Source: Acanthaster planci (lineage: Eukaryota; Echinodermata; Asteroidea; Valvatida; Acanthasteridae). Taken from it: 39,442 nt of DNA. The notes under the pieces were generated by a model that was not told the DNA's origin, searched no databases, and saw only the letters and a list, made by a program, of their open reading frames with translations. The stretch lies in contig NW_019091674.1 in the NCBI RefSeq assembly GCF_001949145.1, positions 1-39,442 of the forward strand. The letters are read 5' to 3'. The position numbers and the translations under genes are program-made. Below are positions 22,617 to 34,563 of this stretch, piece after piece (the first letter of the stretch is position 1; each line of letters begins with the position of its first letter).

Positions 22617-23600
22617 TACAAAATGAAAACACAAAGTTAGCAAGGATGCATAAAAAAGAACAACAAATTCAAAGCCTGCAACCTGTAGCATGGACTAAGC
22701 AAGCAAAGAGGATGGAAATGAAAGAATCAGTATAGGCGCCCTCTCTAAACACCATAAACCAGAGTGCAACTGCATGTGTCACGTCGTGAGTTGTGTCGTG
22801 CGTCGCGGTGTGCTTCAGGCGACGCAAGACTCTACGCGCCGGGACCAGGATTCACACACCACCTCCTTCTCAGGGTTTTGCACGAACACACGTACGGAAA
22901 ATTGTGCGGGATTTCAAAAGTGGCAGTGTTTGATATTAAGCTGAATGGCCGGTTTGAAGGAATTTGCGGACAGTACGGTTGCTGATAAGGGGTCGGTTAA
23001 TGCTTTTTCACCGCATGGCCATCAGGTAGACAAATACTTGCCATTTGAAGTTTGGGCCGGGTTGCGCTGCCCTGGGTGCTTAGCTCGACATGCCAAACAT
23101 GACAAGAGGGTATCACCTGTGATGAATAAAACATCAAAGGAATACACCAGAGAAGCAGGTGTTCAGTAGCTTCAGATTCGCTGATTTATTGTCATTCGGA
23201 TTTAATTCGAATCTCATTGATAATGATCCCCACGGTCGCATGAAGGGGAGGAGGCAACCGATGCTGCACAAGCCGGCGTGGCTTCTTCCTTCCTCTGCCA
23301 AAACTACTTTTTCTCTTTCAGCTCGTCTCCACAAGCCCAAAATTCTAAGTCTTTGCAGACATATGCAGCTGGCTACCTTTGGCAGTTGACCTCAACAGTA
23401 AGTAGACGAGTGCCCTCTATTGGTCTAACCCGTGAACAATCAAGCCAAAATCATAATAATCGTCCCCCCACAAACTCACAACTTAATTGATCTACTCATG
23501 CAGATCATCTTGATTTATACATTGAATTTTTTAAGAACACTGCTTGAACTAGATAAAGTCTGTAGTACTCTTGTGAACAACTTGTTTAACACACACTTAG
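22617..23600. other. Unassigned region between LTR and integrase fragment
   Basis: By position this could be degraded gypsy internal sequence, but no gag, RT or RNase H motif was found. Several short frames are open without recognisable domains. Confidence 0.4.
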
Positions 23601-23767
23601 CCGAGAACGGCGGCAGATGTACGAGCTCATATACGGAAATGCAAGCGCTGTGTTCAGTCGAAGGTGTCAGAACCTACACCAAAGGGCCCCTTGCGTCACT
23701 TGTTGGCTTTCAGGCCACTGGAAGTTCCGGCCATTGATTTCGTTAAAGTGGACAGGGGTCGTGGGGG
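23601..23767 (+). pseudogene. pol: Ty3/gypsy integrase fragment
   Basis: One frame reads DVRAHIRKCKRCVQSK, then PTPKGPLRHLL, then FRPLEVPAIDFVKVDRG. This is the Cys-Cys half of the integrase zinc-binding domain (CKRC), the linker, and the start of the catalytic core with its first Asp (AIDF). The frame is closed upstream by TAG at 23598-23600. The homology stops at 23767, where inverted R4 begins. It is the part of Pol missing from the element at 5.3-7.1 kb, and lies in the same position relative to the neighbouring R copy. Confidence 0.78.
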
Positions 23768-24317
23768 TGTTTTTTTATATCAAATGTAGTTAGAAAGAGC
23801 GTTGCGACCAGCTACCAGCATTGTCTCCAGGAAATAAATAACCATTCCTTAAATCCAATTTAAGAACAATTCATCAATCATTAATACGTGCTTGCCAATG
23901 TGACATGCGGATCTGATTGGAAATTATATTCGTGGCCAAGCTATAACGTGTACTGTGAACCTCTCGTGTTAACTCTTTTTATGGCCTCAAGTCAAGCGAG
24001 AGATATTATGGTGTTGGTACAGGCAACGAGTTCGGGAGAACGAACCCGCCGTGAGCAGAAATGCTTGAACCCATGACCGTGGGTCGAGAGACCCGTTTTA
24101 CGACGCAGTACATACACAATAAGTTTCTTTCCATGCATGATTACTAGCAGGTATGTATGGAGTGTTATAAGAAAACAGTGACATTAGAAAAAAAAATTCC
24201 CCATAAACGACCTAGCGCCCAAGAAACTACAGAAAAGGTGTTCTTGAATGCACACCGCCGGCTTGAAGAAGAACCTGTACTCAGTCAAATATGTTAAGTT
24301 TGTTGCACTTAGGCCTT
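23768..24317 (-). repeat. R repeat, copy 4, part 1
   Basis: Reverse complement of R1 from about 3655 back to about 3080 (with gaps), and of R3 back to about 20880. It ends with GGCCTT, the target site of the Polinton-like element. The copy continues at 37348. Confidence 0.85.
24312..24317. repeat. Target site duplication GGCCTT (left)
   Basis: Paired with 37348-37353. The single-copy, uninterrupted site is present in R1 (AAAGGCCTACG near 3068-3078 on the plus strand) and in R3 near 20865-20875, which confirms a 6-bp duplication on insertion. Confidence 0.92.
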
Positions 24318-24963
24318 AGTAGTGCACCCCGTCTAACCAGGATATTTTGCCTCCTCTCTGGCGGGCTCTCGACCAAGCAGAACGCTGGATTTTGTACCAC
24401 GTGACCCTCATTAGCATAAAATGAGAATCAGGAATATTCCATTGTTCACGAGGTGTAGGTAATGTGTGGGGGAAAGGTCACGATATACAAGAACTTACCA
24501 TTTTGTTTGTTGGTCTTTGTGATCGATATAATCTGCTCGAGAGAGCGAGGTAAACTCGGGTAAGTCTTGAAATAAGTACAAAACTGCATGTAGAGTACAG
24601 TAAATAACATATCTCTTAAAACAGTGAACTTAATTGATGGCTTTTTTTACACATGGACTATACTTATGTGGGCCGGCCGGGTATGTCGGTTAGAAATGCA
24701 TGTACGGTACAATCACAAGAACGTTATACATGTATACGCATATGTACCCTACAAACGTAGGTCTGTAAACGTGGGGACCTACTACATGTACCTACGATAA
24801 ATTATATGGTACGTCAGCCCAAATTGGGCGCTGTGTACAATAGCCTTATTGTTTGCTCGGAGGGCGATTGCAGTCACGTCACAGTGCTGAGTCATCGATA
24901 GACATAAAAAACTGGACATGTCCGAACATGTCCAACGGGAAGGTCCGACATAGGTGGCGTTTT
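24318..24963 (+). repeat. Left terminal inverted repeat of the Polinton-like element
   Basis: Reverse complement of 36692-37347, with scattered substitutions and small indels. The shared inner end is near GGCGTTTT. It includes TACATGTA-rich stretches and the palindromic pair GGACATGTCC near 24914-24923. Confidence 0.9.
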
Positions 24964-27113
24964 CAAGCGTTTCGCATTCGCAGGAAAAGTTAGTACATTT
25001 CACAAATTAAAAGCATCGTTCTTGACCCTCTCTGCGGTTGGATGCATTTCTTGTGCTTACCTTGTTTAGTTGTGAACAAAATAATGTACTTTGGGCAGGC
25101 CGGACGTGTGTGTCTACTGTGTTTAAGGCCAAGAAATAAAAGTAGGTTCATACCATTTATTATCGAAGGAGAAAGTCTTTGAAACAAAGGCATTTATTAG
25201 CTTGGACGTTCCAAGTCCGGTGTTTTAAACTTATGCAAGTAGGTAGTGCATAATAAAGATCAGGAAGCTAGTACAAAGAATGATATCAGGGGACCGAACT
25301 ATTTTGGGGGATTAACATGTACATGTTTGTGCAATAATCATGTGCATGCATGTAGTCAAGTAAAAGTAATAGATTCCCACGGTAGGATAGTGTTGTGGTT
25401 TAAGCGTGGAACTCAAGAGCTTTTGACCCCGTCTCGAAGACGTTTTAGAGCCAACTTACTCCATTCATAAAACAAATATAAATCCTGTCCCGTGTGACTA
25501 ACGGGATTGAAAGTTGTCGTGCCGCCTCGAACAAAGTGTTGGGTTCTGCGCAGGATCACTAACCTTTGCTTTACTCATGGAGAAACCGCTAATTAGTTTC
25601 ATTAATATAGGCTTGTCTTATCCACGTGCAACGCTTTCCCAATTACCACAGGTTGTTTCTCCAAAGTTGGGTCAAAACAATTGGTTCACTGTAAGAAGCA
25701 ACACTTTATACCCTATTTGTGCGCGTCAGAGTACAGTAGGTACATGCAAGACAGTGAAGCGTAATTCCCACCCATCGTGCAACCATGTTCGATTAACAGT
25801 ACAATTAAGTTGTATTCCCAGTCCATTGGATAAAGACGCCCAGGTAAAGGACACGACGGCAGTGTTTGAACCTATCGATTCCAACCCCAAAGCCAGCGCA
25901 CAGTTAATCAATCTTGCAAGACGTTTTTGAGGTGAGTTGCGTTTGGACTGCGTGAATATCCCTCCCTGTAAGGTTCAGATGAAGTCATGCTTTGTTTCCA
26001 TCTAGTCTGCAGTCCCATATTTTTAGCTACAAGCATGTTGGATTAGAAATTCGTACATTTTGTGAAACAAATGTTTTTTGTTTTCAAACATTGCTAACCT
26101 GACAGACTGAGCTTGAAAACAAGCCTGAAGAAAGATGCGTTTGGCACTAAGAAGTTCTACTACATACTTTATTACAATACATGAAACTCAAAGATATAAA
26201 TGAAGGTGATAAAGGTTCACCAACTATTCCAGCAATAAATAGTGTTAAAGCAAAATGTACTAGTTGACGCTGAATCACAAAAAATCACATTACATGTACA
26301 CAACGACACTTATTAAATCATTATCAAAAGAGAGCGGCCAAATTACAAACAAGCTCTTCTTTTAAAATAACAGATTGTGTAGCAATGGTTGAATAAGAAA
26401 GGTATCAAATCAATTCCCGCTTTTTATAATACACATGCGGTCTCTTGTACTTGATCCACAAATTTTTCACCGTTTTAGATACAAAATTTGGAACACGATT
26501 GGCCAGATCCAATCATGTGGACACGGTAAAACTACTCAAACATTGCTTTCACTTTTTTGGGGATTAATAGTCAAAACGTTAAGAAATAAGCATATAGGTG
26601 GGTAGAACTTTTTCATATTTAGCCAATCATTGCATTTGTAAAACATTTGTTGGTAATCCCCAGCGAATTTTTAAATTCCCTGGCATGTAAAAATAAGAAA
26701 GTAAAATAAAAACAAAATTAAAAAAAATATTTGTTTACAGGACAATCGCTGTTAAATTCGTTTCTCCGTTTATTACATAAGGTACAAACGTTTGACATCG
26801 CAGTTTCCATTGTGTAGTTGTTCCGTTATTCTAGCATAGTGCACTTTAAAATTATATGCTGTAATAATACGAATCATTAATCATACGTGCAAAAAATGGA
26901 AACAACTTTGTGATATATAAAATAAAATCAGTTTGAGGTTGTCGATGAGCATTGGTAAAAGAATTAATTACGCTGCTTCGTGTTAACGTTAATTGGCGCA
27001 ACAAAGCAACAGCCTGTTAGGTACATGTACAATATTGTCCACACATGTACATACACTTTTAAACAAACCGTTTTGATCGAGAGCCCCACTGTATACTAGG
27101 TCAAGAGTGGAAA
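24964..27113. other. Polinton left interior, no recognised gene
   Basis: A 138-codon frame at 25514-25930 is open on the plus strand but shows no domain that could be recognised. The rest is AT-rich and non-coding, particularly 26200-27080. The space would suit small capsid-type genes, but nothing supports that. Confidence 0.5.
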
Positions 27114-30100
27114 TTAAAAGCCGTAAGGCACGGTGTCGTAATTATCTATCGGTACACGCTTGGTGTAAACCATCTGATAAAATTTCTTTTCCTCTTTGGT
27201 CTCAATATGCACAGTTTTCTTATTCCTCGTTATTTTGTAGGGATCTTTCACTTGCACTTTACTTGGACCTTCTTTGCGTACCATTTGAGACATGACATCA
27301 AAATTAACGAGGAAATGATTCCTATAGTTCAAAGTAATGCCTCTGACTTTACAGTGAGACAAGTTGCCACTCTTGTCTGGTTTGGCTAATTTGTAATCGT
27401 AATTCTTGGGACCTCCTGACACGAATGTAACGATATGATTATCAGCCTCCAACTCATTGATCAACTCTCCAAGAAAGTCATCAATCTCCGGCTCCCATTC
27501 ACCCTTTCGACTGACGTAAATCACGCTATCGGTGTCATAATAGACAACCCTGTGATCACGTTTGTCTAACAGATCGTACAACTTCAGACGAGCTTGACAA
27601 GTCGTGTATGCAGCTAGTATTACGTTGGTCCTTCCTGACGGCTCCACAAAGTCCTCCGTGTGTTGCCACTGCACCTCGACCATCTCCTCGTTGACAAAGT
27701 TAGCGCTTTGAACTTCGATGTCATCACGCGTCATCATGTCGAGGTATTCGGTTGGGTCCTTCAAGTACGAAGTCTTTGCCATGTTGGGTCGTTGTCCAAA
27801 CTTCTCCTAGAAACTGAAGAGGAGAAATATATTCATTAGAACTTGTTAAGCATAACTTTATGAGAAAAGCATGAATTAATTCACTAATGTTTGGATTTGG
27901 GAGTCACAGTCATACAATGCATAACACATTGAAGAAAAAAAAATCGAACAGTTTAAACTTGAATATACTTGAAAGTTCAGCTACCTGTTAAGCATCAGTT
28001 TTGTTATGGCCCTCAATTCCGGGTTCTTCTTAATGTTGCCCCACTCGAGCTGGATCCCTCCTTGTCAAAATACCGCTCGATGTATTGGTGTTTCTGCTCG
28101 TCCATCTGACACCAGACAGGCCAGTCACTCGCCTCCTGTTTCATCTTGAGGAAAGCATTCACGTAGTCTGCAAAGAGCCCACCCTCTTTGGTGTCTGGAT
28201 CGTAATGAGCGACTTCATCAAAATGCCAGACCTCGTAGATTTTCACCAGCGTGTAGCCTTTATCCAGCGCCTTCTGCAACTCCAGAGTGACCCCCTTACC
28301 GACGAGGGAACGGTCGTCGTCGCTGTGCTGACACAGTGAGACTGTTAAAGGGTTTCGGCGCACTTGGCGAACATCGAACGACCCGATGCTTCGTACGGAA
28401 TGACGGGGTGATACAAGCCTCTAGGTGGAAGAACCTTGCATTTAATCAGCCCCTCGTACTCGCTGACATCATCGAAATTTTTGGTGATGACAGTGGGATG
28501 GCCAATTGGATATTTTCCATATTTATAGACGTAGGGGTACAAGGAGGTAAAGTCAACGTACTTGATCTTCTCATTGGGCCCTGCTTCGTTCTGCAGTCGA
28601 GTGGCATTAGTGCGACCTCCGCAGAAAGCATCACGTGGAATAAGAGGTGTCTGAATCTCTAGCGAGGACACAAATGTGTTCATGTCTGTGTTCAGCGAAA
28701 GTTCTGTATCGAACTCGCATTCCAATTTTCGGTGAGGTTGTACCCACATCCCATAATGTATTGACGTTTGTCGGTGGTCTTCTGGTAAAGCTTTTCCATC
28801 GTGAGGCCGTTGAGAGGATGCTTAGTGTCCCGAGTAAGGCAAGTATGACTGTTATGAAGACAACCGTGAAATTCGAGCGCGGTTTTTACTCCATTTGACT
28901 CGTAGTAGCCATCGGCCTTGTAGGGACCAATGTGTTTCTCACCGTTGTTGGCGGCATGTTGGACGAGGTGACCAGTCTGATGGGCCACCCATTTGAGCCA
29001 CTTGAGAGCCTCGACCGACTGGCGATCGTTGGAAAGATATCCCTGAAAATGGATGATGGTGTCCGGAGCCAAATACTTAGTGCGATATACCAAGTTGCAA
29101 GCGGAAGCGACTGTAATGCAATGGCGAAACGGGTCTATACCGGGGGCTGACTCGTCAGCAGTCATGTTCATGAAAAGGGATCTAAAGCTGAGACAACACC
29201 GACGGAGTATGTCCACGTCAGAACGACAGTATTTGACGATTTCTTTCTGGAAGTCAAAGTGGTCATTCCTATGTTCCCGGTACCACTGAACGAAGGCCTG
29301 TCTCTCTGTGGGCTTCATGGAATCGGGATTGTAGTAATGCATCTCGGGGAGGTGAGAGAGTACAGCATGCTAAATGGCCCAGGTGTTGAAGAAATGAGGG
29401 AAGTATCCCTTGGCCAGTTCCTTCAAACCGAAAGCACCCGGAAATTTGGAGAGGGCCATAGGGAGGAAGTTGAAGGAGTCGTTGAAATTCATATCGGTGG
29501 CGGGTACCGTGATGCTCATTACCTTGGCTCCATTCAACATAACCTCAGGTAGGACGGCATTGTCGTGTAAATACCGCAGAATAAAATATGAGTCGTATCC
29601 TTTGAAATTGTGACAGAGGACAATGGAACCAGCGTTCTCTTCGCTAAAGAGCCAATGGCAAAAATCCTGCCTTGTGGTGGGCCCAGCGACAAGTAGCTCG
29701 CACTGCTCACACCGTGTGCATGATGCCAATTGTTCTTCGCTCAAGCATTAGGAGCATACATTTTGCAGAGATTTGGATCGTGGACACCCGATTCTTGCAT
29801 GCATTCGAAATCAAAGAAGATATAACTTTTGACGTCATCTTCACAATATTCGGCATCGTCTTTCATGGCATGTGCCTCCTCCATTTCTTCAGCCATTAGA
29901 CTGCAATTATTGTCGGGTTTGTCTTTAGTTTTGTCGACCGGTCGCATATAACACAGATGTCCGGGAAGAACAAATTCTCGGCATACTTTGCAGTACCCTT
30001 CCGCAATCTTGGCACCTGAAGTGAGACTTGCACACTGACACACCGCCAGTGTTCCGTTTCAGGTGAGTTTTGTAGCACAAGTCACATCTGAAGTATCTAT

Positions 30101-31258
30101 TGCAGTCTCGGCAATATACTAACTCGCCTTCTTCACAGGTGGGCTGAAACAAAGCTTACATGAACCTTGACATCTATGGTCTTCGGGATGCTCGTGACCT
30201 TTCAGACATCCCACGCAGAAATAACTTCTGTTGAGGAATGCAGGCATGCTGATGATGACATCATAGTGTCCATCATGATGATAAAGCTAAATCTGTTGAT
30301 TGGCAGAGGGAACTTTGTAGACGACAGTATTTGCGTAATATTTGGACGCGACTACGATCTGATAACTGCCGACAAGGCGTTGAAATTGTTTAATTTCCTC
30401 GAGCCCGCATTTCGTCAACGGTACCCCCGCATTGCAATGCAGTTCCTCAGCGAGTATCTTCTGCAGCTTGTATCCCTTGCGGATGGCATCCCACTTTTCG
30501 TGTTTGTCGAGTCGAGCTTTGGCCGTAACGATGGCTCTGGCACAGCACAATTCATCTTTATTCACGATCTGAATGATACATTGTTTTTCTTTCAAAAATC
30601 GTTGTAGGTTGACGTACATTTTGAGGGGACGTTTACCACCCTTTGGCATTTCCATGTGGGTAATTTGAATCTCGAGAGTGCCATCTATGGTGAATTCTTC
30701 GTAAGATTGTAACACTGTCTCCACCCTAGCTAGGAATCGTTCGGCCGTTAATCAAGACTTGGGCATGAAGGGTAACGTGATGGGATAGTCCAGCTCTGGA
30801 CATGTGACCACCATGCGTATCAAATCTTGGGGCTCTGCTCCCTCTGTCAACGTGTCGATGAGACTCTGAAATACTTGATTTAAGGTTTCTACAACGGTAG
30901 AATAGCCGTAAATGTCGAGGTTGTCGTTAAATCTGACGGTGTACTCTTGGCCCTTTGTCTTGAATTTATTCATATCCACTTCTCCGACCATTGTCACGCG
31001 GTACAGGTCACGAACGTCGCCCGAGATTTTCTGACGTTTTGGTGCTGGTTCCTGTGTCGGTGCCTCGTCCACTTCCCCGAAGCCTCTCTGCATAATCAGT
31101 CCCCCACCGTGCTTATTTTTGAGGTGACGAATGTAATTGACACGTCTTGCAAATACCTTGCCGCATATATCGCATTGGTATTGGTTGGCATCACTATGCC
31201 GGACAGCGTTGCGATTAAAATTACTACGAGAGTGGAACACTTGTTGTAAACGTAACAA
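27114..31258 (-). pseudogene. polB: Protein-primed family B DNA polymerase (Polinton type), decayed
   Basis: The gene runs from high to low coordinates. The N-terminus has a C2H2 zinc finger (YQCDICGKVFARRVNY, near 31170), then a conserved region (KQCIIQIVNKDELCCARA) and a Cys/His-rich region (SYFCVGCLKGHEH, near 30210; YCRDCNRYFRCDLC). The 3'-5' exonuclease motifs are FFDFECMQ (near 29810), CHNFKGYDSYFI (near 29610) and YCRSDVDILRRCC (near 29210). The polymerase motifs are YVDFTSLYPYV (motif A, near 28540), a motif B region at the 27985/27813 splice junction, YYDTDSVIYV (motif C, near 27530) and PKNYDYKL (KxY, near 27405). The C-terminus ends VPYGF at 27117. Stops: TGA 30752, TAG 30287, TAG 29370, TAG 27807. 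Frameshifts: near 30150, 30040, 29745, 28728, 28355 and 28056. A 171-nt GT-AG intron is inferred at 27814-27984. It would copy the element using a protein primer; this copy cannot. Confidence 0.92.
27814..27984 (-). other. Inferred intron in the polB remnant
   Basis: The donor is ACAG|GTAGCT (exon ends 27985) and the acceptor is CCTCTTCAG|TTTC (exon starts 27813), with a pyrimidine-rich tract before it. Removing it brings the two halves of polymerase motif B together in one frame. A TAG at 27807-27809, two codons into the next exon, then interrupts that motif. Confidence 0.65.
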
Positions 31259-32845
31259 GTAAACATCTGTGGAGTATAAAGACGTATAAATGTAGTTAAG
31301 GTTAAGTCAAGGTTAATGCTCAAAACACACACACCAAAACATAAGTGCACATTACTAATTCTCTTACGTGTCAAGACCTGAACGTTTTATACAAAGGGGG
31401 AACTTTCTGTTACGCTCTACGGTATATCGCCAGAATTTCAGAATATCGACGCATACCTTTTCCTTTAGAATAATTTCTGATATCTGAAAAGTGAATCCTT
31501 ACGTCAGTTGACTGTGAGTCCTCTGCTCGTTGTGCAAAGTCAGTTATTGCTCCAAGTAGTACTTGTAAAAGTGATGAGAAAAATTACAAACTGTAGGCCT
31601 ATATGCTGAGAAATATACGTAGGTTTGAATGAGAGCTTGTGTAAGAGATGTTACGACGTCCGTGGTTGAAAGCAAAATGAAGATTTGTCCGTGGCGCCCA
31701 ACTCTGTATAATTCTATTATGGACGTTGTGATCTACGTTGTGATCTAATTTGCATTAGCTATTTCATTTCATATGTCACACTAGTATAGTAAATACAGCG
31801 CAATTCCATTGCATGATTTATAATTTCCGTTATCTCACACGTGCCTTTTTCTTTAGTGGTGTTTATGTTAGTTGCGAATTGCAGCTTGTTCCCCTTGCAG
31901 AATGTCACTTTGAACTTGCTACAAGTGCAGTTATCTGCAAAACAGGTATGAGCGTGAATATAATACGTGTATACTTGAATACAAGATAGATCACTCTGCG
32001 CCGTGACAAGTCCAACGGTTGGCAGGTAATTGCTGCCTCGTGCACACTTTACAGACTTATATAATTCTATTGCAGACGTCGCGATTTATCGTGATGATAT
32101 AATCCGTGCTTCTGATTGGTTAAATATATCAGTCATCGAAATTATGATTGGCACAGAGCTAACATGCCACCAGAAACCGCATGACGTCATGTTTACGGAT
32201 TTAGCCCGAACGTGTCAAAACATGCCTGACAGACAATGCTGATAACTTCCAAGACGGCTTTCATACTCTATCCTGATTGGTTGAGAACTACTATCATACA
32301 ATTAACGCATGACTTCGAATGGATCGAGGGGGTAGTAACAATAAGAAAACCATAGGGGAAATGATAAAACCTACATATACATGCATATTGAGCTTGACTG
32401 CACGGCGTGTAATTATCTCAATATGTAACGGATTTGACATTGAAGATTTAGGGTGACGTTAAGAAATGTTTTGTTTTACACTAAAAATTAAACTACACCG
32501 GCGCATGTTTCATACTTGTCAGTCTGTAAATACTTAGACCCCTTGCATGCGAACTGGCACCATGTATTCGGGAATGTGGGATCGATAATGTCTATTGTAA
32601 TGCGTTGCGCGATGAACAACACTTGAGTTGCACCCATGTCCCGGTTTAAAGCTTGGAAAGTGCATGCCACCCGTACGTGTACAAGTATTTGTCATGCGTT
32701 TTCTTGTTTGGTTACGGTTTCTCAAGTGCGTAATGAATATTTGTGTTCATGGTACGCGTTTTTTCATTGCCAGCTTATAGATGTGGTGTAATGCCAAAAT
32801 CCTATTTTCATTTTCTAGTATTAAGTTCACATTTGTTTCAGTTTA
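31259..32845. other. Polinton right interior, no recognised gene
   Basis: No coding region is recognised. A weak direct similarity (ATAATTCTATT..GACGT) occurs near 31708-31730 and 32060-32082. Confidence 0.5.
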
Positions 32846-34563
32846 GTGATAAAACTATGCACAATTCAAGCATTCTAATTTGACACAAGTAACAGCTAAT
32901 TTGTTTCAAGTGCACACTTGACGAACAATTCCGGGTGAGGAAGTCTCACTTGTGTTATCTTATTTTTCTTTTTCCAACTTTTTAACATTTCCCATACAAC
33001 TTGACGTGACTTTTGCGTTGTGGGACAACGCGCTGTGAAGCAAATTAGCTGTTACTTGTGTCAAATTAGAATGCTTGAATTGTGCATAGTTTTATCACTA
33101 TATTATAGTTTTATCATTATATTATTCACAATGTGTGTCACTCACGATGTGCTAACTTTGCAAATGTCTGCGTGAATAAACGAACAGACTGTCAAGAATC
33201 GACAGGATAAGGGGGAAAGATTTGTTTCAAATGTTAATTTGAATTAAACCGGAAAATGTCTTCACATTGTCCTGTACATTCATCGTTTGGCACGGGATGC
33301 GATACGCTCCCGATCACAAGGACAGAAAGAGAAAAATGCAAAGACAAGAGAATGGAGAACGAATTGTACACACATTGCAACATTTTGTCATAGGTTTTTT
33401 CTTGGCATAATCAAGATTTACAAAGTCGATGAACATTAGCACTCACGGTTTTAAGATTATTTGCTTAAGTACATGTCTTTCATACAGGTTTATCATTGTG
33501 ATGTGCTCGTTTACACTTAAACGTTCAACCAACTCTGACATCACTTACTCGTGACATTTTGGTTTCTTTTGTTTAAAACATAATTTTGTTTTAACTTTTA
33601 AAGATTTACGTTTTATATTTTACCACTTATTTTGAAACATATATTTTTAACTTTTAGGTTTACTTTTTATATTTTATCAATTATTTTGCGTTTAGTTAAT
33701 TCTTATTCTTATCCCGACTTAATGACAAATGTGTACGAATCTATGAAATTGGCAANATTAGTGATAAAACTATGCACAATTCAAGCATTATAATTTGACA
33801 CAAGTAACATCTGTTTTGTTTCACAGTGTGTTGTCCCACAAGGCAAAAGTTACGCCAGGTTGAATGGGAAATGTTAAAAAGTTGGAAAAGGAAAAATAAG
33901 ATAACACAAGTGAGACTTCCTCACCCGGAATTGTTCGTCAAGTGTGCATTCACAATGTGTGCCACTCACGACGTGCTAACTTTGCAAATGTCTGCGTGAA
34001 TAAACGAACAGACTGTCAAGAGTTGACAGGATAAGGGGAAAGATTTGTTTCAAATGTTAATTTGAATTAAACCGAATCCTGTATATGCATCATTTGGCAT
34101 GGGATGCGATACGCTCGCGATCACAAGGACAGAAAGAGAAAAATGCAAAGACAAAAAAAAATGAAGAACGAATTGTGCACACATTGCAACATTTTGTCAT
34201 AGGTTTTTCTCTTGGCATAATCAAGATTTACAAAGTCGATGACCATTAGCACTCACGGTTTAGATTATTTGCTCAAGTACATGTCTTTCATACAGGTTTA
34301 TCATTGTGATGTGCTCGTTTACACTTTAACGTTCTACCAACTTTAACATCACTTACTCTTGAAATTTTGGTTTCTTTTGTTTAAAACATAATTTTGTCTT
34401 AACTTTTAAAGTTTTTACGTTTTATATTTTACCACTTATATTGAAACAAAGATTTTTAACTTTAAAGTTAAATTTTTATATTTTATCAATTATTTTGCGT
34501 TTAGTTAATTCTTATTCTTATCCCGACTTAATGACAAATGTGTACGAATCTATAAAATTGGCA
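32846..34563. repeat. Tandem array with an inverted internal segment
   Basis: A unit of about 620 bp is repeated directly: body 1 at 33127-33755 and body 2 at 33951-34563. Before body 1 lies a perfect-looking palindrome: arm 32846-32907, loop 32908-33035, reverse arm 33036-33098. Before body 2 lie the same arm (33761-33821) and the same loop in reverse-complement orientation (33822-33948), without the second arm. The arms start GTGATAAAACTATGCACAATT. An undetermined base stands at 33756, at the junction. The array is non-coding and AT-rich. Confidence 0.85.

Noticed and set aside
22764-23169. Short frames between LTR and integrase fragment as gypsy gag or env
   Set aside because: No Gag, zinc-knuckle, RT or envelope motifs in any of the frames.
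25514-25930. 138-codon frame in the Polinton left interior as a capsid or protease candidate
   Set aside because: No catalytic or structural motif could be identified; left as unassigned.
28085-28662. Plus-strand frames across the polymerase region
   Set aside because: Antisense shadows of the polB remnant, which has clear catalytic motifs on the minus strand.
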